Below are positions 37,926 through 47,057 of a DNA stretch of 64,000 nt, in pieces (positions within the stretch are counted from its first letter, which is position 1; each line of letters opens with the position of its first letter). The DNA comes from an archaeon (lineage in GTDB: Archaea > Aenigmatarchaeota > Aenigmatarchaeia > QMZP01 > JAFGSV01). The notes below the pieces were generated by a model. It saw nothing but the letters and a program-made list of their open reading frames with translations, did no database searches and was not told the DNA's origin. The DNA lies in NCBI GenBank assembly GCA_028279705.1, contig JANQNF010000024.1, positions 112,257 to 176,256 on the forward strand. The letters run 5' to 3'. The translations under genes and the position numbers were made by a program.

Positions 37926-38351
37926 TTAAAAAATGGAAGTGTGACAATCCGTATCGAATCTGTACCCGCACCAATCGCCCTCTATGCCGACTATGGGCGA
38001 TTCGTAAACTTTAGACGCAATGGATTTGATATAAAATTTGGGACCGTTTTTTGCGCATTCTCCATACGAAATTTCCGACTTCTTACCGGTCAGGTGTGGA
38101 TATAGACCTATGCCGGGTATTAAGAAGTTTCTTGTCGACTCGCAGCCCACTTTCGCAGGAATCCACGAAAATAGTATATATTCTCCTGTTTCCTCTTCGA
38201 TGTACTCTGGAACCTTTATGCAGTCGACACGCTTGATCTTTGCAATTTTTATCCTTGTATCATCTTCAAGCAAGATACAGTGCTCGCCTGCCGTCTTTTC
38301 AAAATCAACCTCACTGCCGTCTATGATCCTTTTTATTGTTTCTATTGCCAT
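37926..38351 (-). CDS. hypothetical protein (141 aa)
   Basis: Intact ORF upstream of the membrane protein gene. Confidence 0.6.
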   Translation of the reverse strand: MAIETIKRIIDGSEVDFEKTAGEHCILLEDDTRIKIAKIKRVDCIKVPEYIEEETGEYILFSWIPAKVGCESTRNFLIPGIGLYPHLTGKKSEISYGECAKNGPKFYIKSIASKVYESPIVGIEGDWCGYRFDTDCHTSIF

Positions 38352-38448
38352 ATTACGCTAAGATGTAAAGAAATAAAAACACATTTTCTGCACACAGCCG
38401 CGAAAGCTTTTAAATATCAATCCCACGATATAATTTCAAGTGATTTTA

Positions 38449-39246
38449 ATGAAGGCACCAGTTTACGACGTCAATGGCGCAAAGAAGGGAGAGGTTACTC
38501 TAGGCAAGGCGTTCACTAGGCCCATGAGGGCAGACATCATAAAGAAAGCGGTCCTCGCAGAACAGGCCGGAGCAAGGCAGGCTTACGGAACGGACCCGCT
38601 TGCAGGCCAGAGGACATCCGCACTGTACAAAGGAAGAAGGGGCATCCGGGGCAGCATGATGAACCGTGAGATGTCCAGGATGAAGAGGATAACAAACGGC
38701 GGATTCCTTCGATGGAGGGCCAGGGCAATACCAGGCGTCACCAAGGGAAGGAAGGCTCATCCTCCAAAGGCGGAAAAGAACTGGTCAGTCAAGATCAACA
38801 AGAAGGAAAGGCTTCTTGCGCTTCTTTCTGCAATATCCGGCACGACCGACAGGAAGCTGGTCGAAGGAAGGGGTCATGCAGTGGAAGATGCAAAGCACAT
38901 ACCGCTTATCATGGACGACAAGTTCCAGGAAGTCAAGAAGAACAAGGATGTCGTCAAGCTTCTAGAGGCACTCGGCCTTGGAAAGGAACTAAAAAGGTGC
39001 GCAGAGACCAAGACGAGGGCAGGAATCGGCAAGCTGAGGGGCAGGAAGAAGATAAAGAGGAAAGGCCCGCTCATAGTCGTTTCCGAGGACAGGGGCATAT
39101 CGAAGGCCGCAAACAACATCCAAGGCGTCGAGATCGTTTCAGCAAAGGACATCAACGTCGAGATGCTCGCGCCAGGAACAGTGCCAGGAAGACTTGCAAT
39201 CTGGACGAAGTCAGCTGCAGAAGCTGTTGACAAGCTTGCTGCATGA
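38449..39246 (+). CDS. rpl4: 50S ribosomal protein L4 (uL4)
   Basis: LAEQAGARQAYGTDPLAGQRTSALYKGRRG; GKLRGRKKIKRKGPLIVVSEDRGISKAANNIQGVEIV. Confidence 0.95.
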   Translation: MKAPVYDVNGAKKGEVTLGKAFTRPMRADIIKKAVLAEQAGARQAYGTDPLAGQRTSALYKGRRGIRGSMMNREMSRMKRITNGGFLRWRARAIPGVTKGRKAHPPKAEKNWSVKINKKERLLALLSAISGTTDRKLVEGRGHAVEDAKHIPLIMDDKFQEVKKNKDVVKLLEALGLGKELKRCAETKTRAGIGKLRGRKKIKRKGPLIVVSEDRGISKAANNIQGVEIVSAKDINVEMLAPGTVPGRLAIWTKSAAEAVDKLAA

Positions 39247-39315
39247 ACACCGAAACTTATAAATACCTTCTCTCATAATCATAAGGAATAACCATATAGT
39301 ATAACAGGTAACAAT

Positions 39316-39705
39316 ATGGCAAAAAAGGTACCAAAGGAAGAGAAGAAAGGTGCCGTAAAAGCCGCTGAGAAAAAAGAGACAAAGACAGATAAATCGGCTT
39401 CTACGGCAAAGACTGCTACTGTTAAGTCTAAAGCTACCGGCGCAAAGGATCCATGGAAGGTCTTAATCTACCCACACCTTGCAGAGAAGAGCATGAACAT
39501 GGTGGAATTCGAGAACAAGCTCACTTTCATTGTCAGGAGGACTGCCACAAAAAAGGACATAAAGGAAGCAGTCGAGAATCTTTTCGACGTCAAGGTGCTT
39601 AAAGTGCAGACAGAAACCACCACAAAAGGTACCAAGAAGGCTTATGCAAAACTAAGCCCTGAAACGCCTGCAAGTGAAATAGCTGCAAGGCTCGGAATGG
39701 TTTAA
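39316..39705 (+). CDS. rpl23: 50S ribosomal protein L23 (uL23) with Lys/Ala-rich N-terminal extension
   Basis: [48 protein letters not shown]; ~50 aa basic extension. Confidence 0.93.
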   Translation: MAKKVPKEEKKGAVKAAEKKETKTDKSASTAKTATVKSKATGAKDPWKVLIYPHLAEKSMNMVEFENKLTFIVRRTATKKDIKEAVENLFDVKVLKVQTETTTKGTKKAYAKLSPETPASEIAARLGMV

Positions 39706-39716
39706 GGTGATACTCA

Positions 39717-40388
39717 ATGGGTAAGAGGATAATCCAGCAGAGAAGGGGAAGGGGAACTTCCACCTACAAGGTAAGGAATGCAAACTTCAAGCTCAAGCTG
39801 GAATTCAAGGACTCCGGCGGCGTCGTAAAGGACATCGTGCAGGACCCTGGCAGGACAACGCCCGTTGCAATGGTCCAGTACGATGACGGGACCACCGGAT
39901 ACATCCCTGCAAGGGAAGGCATCGCAGTAAACGACAGCCTCGACGGCGTTGTAATGAAGCTTTCCGAAATACCCGAATCCAAGCCGATATTTGCAATAGA
40001 GAGCGCCCCAAACACAGGACCTGTATTCTGCAGGTCAGGCGGCTCCTCAGCTTTCATAGTCTCAAAGGACAGCAAGAACTGCGTTGTCCAGTTCCCAAGC
40101 AAGAAGACGAAAGTGTTCAACCTTTCCTGCAGGGCAATAGTAGGAACGCCCGCAGGCGCTGGACGCGGAGACAAGCCCTGGATAAAGGCGGGCAATAAGT
40201 GGATAGCAATGCACAAGAAGGGCAAGCTGTACCCGATCACGTCAGCAAACGCGATGAATGCTGTTGACCACCCATTCGGCGGTTCGTACAGCGGCGTCAA
40301 CAAGCCGAAAACGGTTTCCGGCGACGCGCCGCCTGGCAGGAAGGTCGGTACGGTTGCATCCAAGAGAACAGGGAGGAAGAAGAGGTAA
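39717..40388 (+). CDS. rpl2: 50S ribosomal protein L2 (uL2)
   Basis: QQRRGRGTSTYK...GRGDKPWIKAGNKW...NAVDHPFGG...APPGRKVGTVASKRTGRKK. Confidence 0.96.
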   Translation: MGKRIIQQRRGRGTSTYKVRNANFKLKLEFKDSGGVVKDIVQDPGRTTPVAMVQYDDGTTGYIPAREGIAVNDSLDGVVMKLSEIPESKPIFAIESAPNTGPVFCRSGGSSAFIVSKDSKNCVVQFPSKKTKVFNLSCRAIVGTPAGAGRGDKPWIKAGNKWIAMHKKGKLYPITSANAMNAVDHPFGGSYSGVNKPKTVSGDAPPGRKVGTVASKRTGRKKR

Positions 40389-40417
40389 GTATTTATAATA
40401 ACCAAGGATTGATTATT

Positions 40418-40798
40418 ATGGCAAAATTCGCGTACAAAGGGAAAAGTGAGGAAGACATACAAAAGCTCAGCATCGATGAGTTCAGCCAGCTCATCACAAG
40501 CAGGGCAAGAAGGGCCCTTAAGAGGGGCTTTCCCGCTGACCAGAAGAAGCTTCTTGAAGAGATAAGAAAGAACCCGCAGAAGTTCCACAAGACCCACAGC
40601 AGGGACATGGTCATCATTCCGGAGATGCTCGGAACGAAGATAGGAGTTTACAACGGAAAGGAATTCGTTGCAATCGACATAAAGGATTACATGCTCGGAC
40701 ACAGGCTCGGTGAGTTCGCAGTCACAAGAAAGCAGGTCAAGCACTCGTCACCTGGTTTCGGTGCAACCAAGTCTTCCAAGTTCGTTCCGCTCAAGTAA
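40418..40798 (+). CDS. rps19: 30S ribosomal protein S19 (uS19)
   Basis: KTHSRDMVIIPEMLGTKIGVYNGKEFVAIDIKDYMLGHRLGEFAVTRKQVKHSSPG. Confidence 0.95.
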   Translation: MAKFAYKGKSEEDIQKLSIDEFSQLITSRARRALKRGFPADQKKLLEEIRKNPQKFHKTHSRDMVIIPEMLGTKIGVYNGKEFVAIDIKDYMLGHRLGEFAVTRKQVKHSSPGFGATKSSKFVPLK

Positions 40799-40807
40799 GT
40801 GATTATT

Positions 40808-41191
40808 ATGTTAAAATATGCCCTTAACCCGATGAAGAAGAACACGGTCAAGGTATACGGCAGGGGACTTAGGATATCCCCAAAGGACAGTAAAATACTG
40901 TGCAGCGAGATAAGCGGCAGGCCGCTTCCTAAGGCAAAGGCGTTCCTTGAGAGGCTGCTTTCCCAGACGCAGAGCCTCGATGGAAAGTACTACACCAAGA
41001 CGGCTGGCGAGATACTGGAACTGCTCAAGTCGGCGGAAAACAATGTCGAGTTCAAGGGTCTTGAGGCAGAAAGGATGATAGTGAACGCATCCGCGCACCA
41101 GGGCTTTCGGTTCATGAGACCTAGGAGATTTAAGATGAGGAGACAGCAGAGGAAGGTTGCAAACGTGCAGCTTGTGCTCTGCCAGAAGTGA
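40808..41191 (+). CDS. rpl22: 50S ribosomal protein L22 (uL22)
   Basis: Position; GLRISPKDSKILCSEISGRPLPKAKAFLERLL; RMIVNASAHQGFRFMRPRRF. Confidence 0.94.
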   Translation: MLKYALNPMKKNTVKVYGRGLRISPKDSKILCSEISGRPLPKAKAFLERLLSQTQSLDGKYYTKTAGEILELLKSAENNVEFKGLEAERMIVNASAHQGFRFMRPRRFKMRRQQRKVANVQLVLCQK

Positions 41192-41196
41192 TGATC

Positions 41197-42006
41197 ATGT
41201 CATTCAACAAGTATTTCGTCAAGCAGAGCATAAAGGAAGTCTCGATAGACCAGTTCATACGAAGGAATTTCCCGTCGACTGACTATTCTGACATAGAGTT
41301 GCAGAGGACGCCTCTTGGAATAAAGATAGTCATATACACACACAAGCCCGGAAGGGTCATTGGGCGGAGCGGGAGCAAGATAAACAAGATGAGCGAGATA
41401 CTGAAGGACAAGTTCGAGCTTGACAACCCTCAGCTTGATGTCAAGTCCATACCAAACCCAAACCTCGACGCAAAGATAGTCGCAAAGCAGATAAAAAGCG
41501 CTCTTGAGAGGGGCTACAACTACAAGAAGATAGGAAACCTTTCACTCAAGAAGATAATCGAGGCAGGTGCAATAGGCACAGAGATAGTCATAAGCGGCAA
41601 GCTTGGTGGCAGCAAGGGCAGGGTAGGCAAGTTCAGCGGCGGTTACCTAAAGCATTGTGGTCACAGTGCAGAGGAGCTTGTTGATTACGGTTTCGAGGAA
41701 GCCAACACAAAGCCTGGCAAGATCGGCATAAAGGTCAAGATAATGAAGGAATTCAGGGACATCACAGGCACCCTTGTCAAGAAGGAGAAGGTCAAGGAAG
41801 AAGCAACGAAGGCTCTGAAAAAGGCCGAGCCTGAAGAGAATTATGATACGGTCGAAGTCGAGGGAAGCCTTGACTTCGATTATTCTGAAGACAGTTCTAA
41901 TAAAGAGGCAGAAAAGCCCAAAACCGATGAAAAGAAACCGGCAAAGAAGCCCGCAAAGAAACCGGCGAAGAAGAAAACAATAAAAGAGGCAAAAAATAAA
42001 GAATAA
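41197..42006 (+). CDS. rps3: 30S ribosomal protein S3 (uS3) with Lys/Pro-rich C-terminal tail
   Basis: KH motif GRVIGRSGSKINKMSEIL; GTEIVISGKLGGSKGRVGKFSGGYLKHCG; tail KKPAKKPAKKPAKKK. Confidence 0.95.
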   Translation: MSFNKYFVKQSIKEVSIDQFIRRNFPSTDYSDIELQRTPLGIKIVIYTHKPGRVIGRSGSKINKMSEILKDKFELDNPQLDVKSIPNPNLDAKIVAKQIKSALERGYNYKKIGNLSLKKIIEAGAIGTEIVISGKLGGSKGRVGKFSGGYLKHCGHSAEELVDYGFEEANTKPGKIGIKVKIMKEFRDITGTLVKKEKVKEEATKALKKAEPEENYDTVEVEGSLDFDYSEDSSNKEAEKPKTDEKKPAKKPAKKPAKKKTIKEAKNKE

Positions 42007-42020
42007 GCAGGTCAACAAAA

Positions 42021-42221
42021 ATGGCTGTATTAAAGACGCGTGATGCAAGGAAACTGGGAAAGGAAGAACTTGACAAGAAAGCCCAGGAATTAAGACTTGA
42101 GGTTGCAAAGGAGAAGGCTAACATTGCCATAGGTGCTCCTGTTTCTTCTCCTGGCAAGATGAGGGACATGAAAAGGACGATTGCCAGGATCTTAACAATA
42201 AAAAAGGAAAAGGGTGCATGA
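42021..42221 (+). CDS. rpl29: 50S ribosomal protein L29 (uL29)
   Basis: Short helical protein after S3; MRDMKRTIARILTIKKEK. Confidence 0.92.
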   Translation: MAVLKTRDARKLGKEELDKKAQELRLEVAKEKANIAIGAPVSSPGKMRDMKRTIARILTIKKEKGA

Positions 42222-42529
42222 GCGAAAGCGGAGTTTGTCAGAAGTGCGGTCTTCCAGCGGACCTTTGTATCTGCGAGACAATGGCGCGTGAGGAAGAAAA
42301 GATAAAAGTCTCGCTGACCGACAAGCGCTACAGGAAAACTGTCACCGTAATCGAAGGTATAAGCGGTGACGTTGACATAAAAAACGTCTTAAAAGAGCTC
42401 AAGACCAAGTTCGCGTGCGGCGGAACGTACAAGAACAAGACGGTCGAGCTTCAGGGAAATCACCTGAAGAGGATAAAGGACGTGCTTGTCAAGATGGGGT
42501 TCCCTGCGGAAAAGATTGAGATTGCCTGA
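42218..42529 (+). CDS. translation initiation factor aIF1/SUI1
   Basis: CQKCGLPADLCICE; VTVIEGISGDVDIKNVLKELKTKFACGGTYKNKTVELQGNH. Confidence 0.94.
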   Translation: MSESGVCQKCGLPADLCICETMAREEEKIKVSLTDKRYRKTVTVIEGISGDVDIKNVLKELKTKFACGGTYKNKTVELQGNHLKRIKDVLVKMGFPAEKIEIA

Positions 42530-42563
42530 AAAACAGTTTAAATCCCGGAACCAAAAATAGCTT

Positions 42564-42845
42564 ATGATAACGCCTGAAAATATAGTAAGGCACGAGCTTA
42601 TCGGCCTTCGGGTAAGGATTTCTGAGTCCCCTGACAGTGAGATGCTTGGCGTTGACGGCAGGGTCGTAAACGAGACCAGGAACACAATAACGGTCGAAAC
42701 TGACGGAAAAGAAAAGGATATTGCAAAAGAGCATACCACTTTCAGCTTCAAGCTGCCGCAGTCAGAAATGTGGGTCAAAGTGCGCGGTTCCCTTCTCGTG
42801 GCACGTCCAGAGGACAGGATAAAGAAAAAGCAGGAAAAGTGGTGA
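42564..42845 (+). CDS. rnp1: RNase P protein component 1 (Rpp29/Pop4 homologue)
   Basis: HELIGLRVRISESPDSEMLGVDGRVVNETRNTITVET; position after L29-SUI1. Confidence 0.92.
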   Translation: MITPENIVRHELIGLRVRISESPDSEMLGVDGRVVNETRNTITVETDGKEKDIAKEHTTFSFKLPQSEMWVKVRGSLLVARPEDRIKKKQEKW

Positions 42846-42849
42846 TTTT

Positions 42850-43314
42850 ATGGAAATCCACAAGACTGTGGGGCTTCTCGTTGTCGAAAAGGGAAAGATA
42901 CTTCTAATAGAGCGCCTTAACGAGCCTTCTATTGGCATGTTGGCACTCCCGGGCGGTCACGTCGATGGAGGCGAAACTGTGAAGGAAGCAGCGGTAAGGG
43001 AAGCTCACGAAGAGGTGAATGGAGTAGAAGTAGTCGGAAATCCCGTTCACGTTTTTAACCACGACGTTGGTGAAAACGAGTCCAATTGCCCTGAGAAACA
43101 CAAACACGAATGCTACGTCTTTGCCTGCAAAGTCTCCGGCAATATCGTGACGGGTTCTGACGCCGGAAAGTTCATTTGGCTGGATCCCAGAGATTTCCAA
43201 AAATACGGACCCAAGATTACAGATTCTTCGCAAGAGATAATAAGATGGTATCTCGACCAGCTTGGCAAGCTTTCGTGCATGTCCGACACCATTTCCTCAC
43301 TCCCGGGCGAGTAA
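42850..43314 (+). CDS. NUDIX hydrolase
   Basis: Nudix box GGHVDGGETVKEAAVREAHEEVNG. Confidence 0.94.
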   Translation: MEIHKTVGLLVVEKGKILLIERLNEPSIGMLALPGGHVDGGETVKEAAVREAHEEVNGVEVVGNPVHVFNHDVGENESNCPEKHKHECYVFACKVSGNIVTGSDAGKFIWLDPRDFQKYGPKITDSSQEIIRWYLDQLGKLSCMSDTISSLPGE

Positions 43315-43366
43315 CACTTAAATAACGGGAAAGACAATTACATTCATCAGATTAGGAGGGATTATC

Positions 43367-43672
43367 ATGGCATGTTACGCAGTGCCGCTTGCCGCAGGAT
43401 TAATACACGGTCTTTGGAGAAAGTCAGCGAAAAAAACTGACATGCATGGTTTCTGGCTTACGCTGATGTTCTTAGGCGCATCAGTTTTTGGCCTTGTCGA
43501 TCATGCATGGCATGGGGAACTTTTCGCTCTCAGCAGCAATCTTATGATGGATCTTGGACTTGGCTCGACGATAACGACCGGAATATTCGCAGCATGGAAG
43601 TTTGTCGTATACAAAACCAAGATGCCGAGCACGACAGTTTCAATGAGTAGGATTATCGGGATCCACAAGTGA
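43367..43672 (+). CDS. small membrane protein of unknown function (101 aa)
   Basis: Several hydrophobic segments; GGAGGGATT upstream. Confidence 0.65.
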   Translation: MACYAVPLAAGLIHGLWRKSAKKTDMHGFWLTLMFLGASVFGLVDHAWHGELFALSSNLMMDLGLGSTITTGIFAAWKFVVYKTKMPSTTVSMSRIIGIHK

Positions 43673-43759
43673 TTACATTCCCGGTCCTTTGAATTATCTC
43701 TAGTGCTAAGTCGATAACCACAGACTAAATTTTAGTATATTGCGATCCAATTATTATCC

Positions 43760-43981
43760 ATGGTGGAACTTTTCCAGATTCCGGGAATACTCGGAATCAT
43801 CTTTCTCATATCGGGAATACTCGCAAAGAAGAAGATCAAGTCGCACAACCCATTTTTCATTCTCGGCGGTATATCACTTCTGATATACAGCTACACCATA
43901 GGTGACATGATATTCATAATGTTACAGGTGGTCTACATCATAGCTTCTGTTTACGAGTTCTTCAAGATACGCGGACGATAA
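43760..43981 (+). CDS. small two-TM protein of unknown function (73 aa)
   Basis: Hydrophobic segments around a KKKIKSHN loop. Confidence 0.6.
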   Translation: MVELFQIPGILGIIFLISGILAKKKIKSHNPFFILGGISLLIYSYTIGDMIFIMLQVVYIIASVYEFFKIRGR

Positions 43982-43998
43982 AAACGAGTATCTTCAGA

Positions 43999-44362
43999 TC
44001 ATTCATTTAGCCATTTACGTGCATTTTCTACGTTTCCAAACACCTTCATCACAAAATCATCACTATTTGCTCTCATGAAAATTGATGCAATGATTTTTGC
44101 TAGGTGGTTATTGATAACAAAAGCGGCTTTGGTTATCTTTGCAGGCTTCATGGTATCTGCCAATATATTCCTTGACTTAGACGGAAGATATAGAGTTCCT
44201 CCCGTGTTGATAAGTAATTTCCTCTCGCCTAATGGAAATTCCAAAATAAACTTTTTTGCAACATTTGAAATCTTTTCCGCATTCCGGCAATACGCTCTCA
44301 CCCAGCATCTCAATGTTGAGTATACCACCGCCCTTCCATATTTTTGCTTTTCCATCGATCAC
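43999..44362 (-). pseudogene. STAS/SpoIIAA-like protein gene, apparently frameshifted (two overlapping frames give one plausible product)
   Basis: Frame A VIDGKAKIWKGGGILNIEMLGES joins frame B RNAEKISNVAKKFILEFPLGERKLLINTGG...AAFVINNHLAKIIASIFMR...VFGNVENARKWLNE. Confidence 0.5.
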
Positions 44363-44420
44363 TATCGTGTCACTAGTTTATTTCAATGCTTGTTTGCACA
44401 AATAACAATACACAGATATA

Positions 44421-45368
44421 CTACTTTATAGCGCTAAGAACGAACTTGTCCAATGCATCAACATGATTTCTGTACTTTTCTGCTTTTTCATAAAGGTCCG
44501 CAGGGCCTTGAGTAGATTGCAGATACTCAAATCTTTTGAAATTTCTTTCATTTAATACAGGATCAAAAACTTGTTTAAACCTTTCAGTGTACATTGCTAT
44601 ATCATCACAGTTGTATGCAGGATCATACTTTATTTCCCTTACAAACTCGCCTTCAATACGCGCAATCTCGTAGCTGTCTTTGGCAAACCAGTTCATGTAG
44701 TAAATTGCCTGAGCAACCTCAAAGTCTGTACAGTCACCAATATTTATGTCAAAATCAAATATCCTTAGCTCTTCTGATCCGGAACTATTTTCAACTATTG
44801 TGTTTGAACATCCCCTGTCGCCAATCGCCATTCCAATTCCACCTTCGCTTACTGGTTTATGTCCATTTCTTATCATATCAAGCCACGCGTATGCATTTTT
44901 GTAGTCACCTGAACTTATCTTCATTTTGAGAACATCGCCATCAACATACTCCCTTAGGATAAAATCCTTTCCTGATGCGTGTATCTTCAATGGTCTCACA
45001 AAGCCGGCATTCTCAATCAATGCTGACTGTTCAGTATGCCCGCTGTAATTCTCATTTCCAATATACGAAAACCAGTTAATTTTGTCACCGATCTTGTCCT
45101 GGGTAACAGCTTTTAGAACGCTAAGAACGCCAACAGGATTATTAAACACATGCTCTCCCTGCTTTAACTTTACAAGATTTCCAGTTGTATCTCTAAACTC
45201 TTTTGGAGTTATGTATGAAAACTTTTTTCCAGTCTGCATATTTTCAACAACTTCAATTTTGTTTAAGCCTCCAATTATCTCTTTAACTGGCCTATAATCA
45301 CCTGGACAGCCTGACAGAAAATTAGAGATTACACTTGCTGCACCATCAGATATTTTATCATTATCCAT
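44421..45368 (-). CDS. hypothetical protein with APH/kinase-like motif pattern (315 aa)
   Basis: AIGDRGCSNTIV...LRIFDFDINIGD resembles the GDxxxxNxxx...IDFD catalytic/metal motifs of APH-like kinases; weak. Confidence 0.55.
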   Translation of the reverse strand: MDNDKISDGAASVISNFLSGCPGDYRPVKEIIGGLNKIEVVENMQTGKKFSYITPKEFRDTTGNLVKLKQGEHVFNNPVGVLSVLKAVTQDKIGDKINWFSYIGNENYSGHTEQSALIENAGFVRPLKIHASGKDFILREYVDGDVLKMKISSGDYKNAYAWLDMIRNGHKPVSEGGIGMAIGDRGCSNTIVENSSGSEELRIFDFDINIGDCTDFEVAQAIYYMNWFAKDSYEIARIEGEFVREIKYDPAYNCDDIAMYTERFKQVFDPVLNERNFKRFEYLQSTQGPADLYEKAEKYRNHVDALDKFVLSAIK

Positions 45369-45551
45369 ATTGTAGTTATTAAAAAGTAGTTATTTAAAGT
45401 GACAACTTATACGCTTTAATAAAGCATCAGAATTGCATGTGTGTTTTTAACATTAGAAAATTGGCATGATTGAAGTTTTATTGACGGATTTATAAATGCT
45501 GGGTGTATAGAAATCAATATCAATAGTCCTATCGTGGACAAAAAGAAACTA

Positions 45552-45572
45552 TGCCCCCGCCGAGGCCCGAAC
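45552..45572 (-). other. possible degenerate tRNA 3' end fragment (GTTCGGGCCTCGGCGGGGGCA)
   Basis: Shares TGCCCCCGCCG (+ strand) with the tRNA-Glu 3' end at 49783..49793; no 5' tRNA half nearby. Confidence 0.4.
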
Positions 45573-45711
45573 AGTTTGTTCGTGTTGCGTTTGATTATTT
45601 GGTAGGATACTTAAGAATCTATATTATATTTCTGATATCTTGCATAATCTTTCCATGATAAGAAATATGTTAAAAGTGATAAGCATGTAATGCAGAATAA
45701 TGCAATAACGG

Positions 45712-46137
45712 TCAGTGTTTTATTCCCTTCTTTATATTTTTTAATTCATTTTCCTGCTTTTTAATTTTTTTCTCACCTTTTTTGATTCTCATTTCTTGCT
45801 TGTCTATCTCTTTTTCATGCTGTTTTAGTTTACTGTGATTGAAAAATATCTTTCCTATATCTCTTCCCCTTCTAAATAAAAACGAACCTATCACGTAACG
45901 CAAAATGTACAACATTATACCTATGCCAAAGATTGCATATAAAGCTGTGAATAGTTTTCCAACGTCAGTTTGAGGGGTGAAATCTCCATATCCAATCGTG
46001 GTCAGGGTTATGGTTGAGAAATAGAAAGAATCTACTAAAGACCACCCTTCTTGATAGTGATAGAATACCGTACCGATTCCCAGAATGGCTACCAAAACAA
46101 GGATTGCAATCAGGAAATGCGATCTTTCATTAAACAT
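45712..46137 (-). CDS. two-TM potassium channel with C-terminal coiled coil
   Basis: Selectivity filter STITLTTIGYGDFTPQT; Lys/Glu-rich C-terminal helix. Confidence 0.92.
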   Translation of the reverse strand: MFNERSHFLIAILVLVAILGIGTVFYHYQEGWSLVDSFYFSTITLTTIGYGDFTPQTDVGKLFTALYAIFGIGIMLYILRYVIGSFLFRRGRDIGKIFFNHSKLKQHEKEIDKQEMRIKKGEKKIKKQENELKNIKKGIKH

Positions 46138-46140
46138 CTT

Positions 46141-46605
46141 TCATCCCCTATCGATTTTTACTTTTTTACATGACTTTTTGTCACACTTCATATGAGACTT
46201 ACTCAGACCGTATACCAACTCGAATACGTCCAGCTCTCCGATAAGTTTACCATTTTTACAGACCGGAACATCCCGCATTCCCAAAATCACAGCCTTTCTT
46301 AGCCCAGTTTCCATGCTGTCATCCAACGTTACTGCCTCTTTGGGTTCAACCATTACATCTTCTGCTGTTTTTAATCTGTCACCCTTTAAGAAAAAATTAA
46401 TTTCGTCCAGAGTTATATCGGGTCTAAGGGAAGTGAATATCCCCTTTACGGTTATTATACCAATTAGTTTTTTTGAATCGTCAACAACATAGACACTTCT
46501 TCTCTCTCTGTTCTTTGCGAAAATATGTATTACCTGATTTATCGGTGTTTTGAGTTTAACCATGTCCACATCTTTAGAGAATTTTTTATAAGCATTTTTC
46601 ACTTT
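46141..46605 (-). CDS. CBS-domain pair protein; predicted start near 46605 (MKVKNAYKKF)
   Basis: Two CBS-like units: VYVVDDSKKLIGIITVKGIF and VPVCKNGKLIGELDVFELV. Confidence 0.85.
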   Translation of the reverse strand, partial: KVKNAYKKFSKDVDMVKLKTPINQVIHIFAKNRERRSVYVVDDSKKLIGIITVKGIFTSLRPDITLDEINFFLKGDRLKTAEDVMVEPKEAVTLDDSMETGLRKAVILGMRDVPVCKNGKLIGELDVFELVYGLSKSHMKCDKKSCKKVKIDRG

Positions 46606-46754
46606 CATACACACCACAATGATGTATTATTTTTATTTCAGCCTACTCAATCTGATTAATTATTATTACTATGTCCGGTTGTTTATAAGTTTTCCATGTT
46701 TCTCAACTGTGCAACAGAGAAATATTTTTATGTTTTACAATTCAATATAGTATT

Positions 46755-47033
46755 ATGCCCGATGAGAAGCTTGCAAGAGCAATAAGATCCAAAACTAGAA
46801 GAGACATGTTGCATATACTTAAAAAGAGAGGACCGACAACTGTTCACTACTTTGCAGAAAAACTGAACATAACAGAATCTTCGTCATCCAAGCATTTGAA
46901 ATTACTATACGATCTGGGATTCCTAGATTTTGAAGAAAGGCCGCCAGAGAAACTCTACTTTCTTAAATTTAAGGAAATTGGAGATCTGTTCAAGGTGTAT
47001 GACCGTATTGTTGAAAAGATGAAAAAGATGTGA
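46755..47033 (+). CDS. ArsR-type winged-helix regulator
   Basis: SKTRRDMLHILKKRGPTTVHYFAEKLNITESSSSKHLKLLYDLGFLDFEERPPEKLYFLK. Confidence 0.88.
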   Translation: MPDEKLARAIRSKTRRDMLHILKKRGPTTVHYFAEKLNITESSSSKHLKLLYDLGFLDFEERPPEKLYFLKFKEIGDLFKVYDRIVEKMKKM

Positions 47034-47057
47034 CAATATTTTCTATGGTGATTGAAT

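Noticed and set aside
34650-39230. Long alternative-frame ORFs inside rpL3 and rpL4 (e.g. 34650..34997, 38712..39230)
   Set aside because: Arg/Gly/Gln-rich shadows of highly biased ribosomal protein codons in another frame; the main frames match uL3 and uL4.
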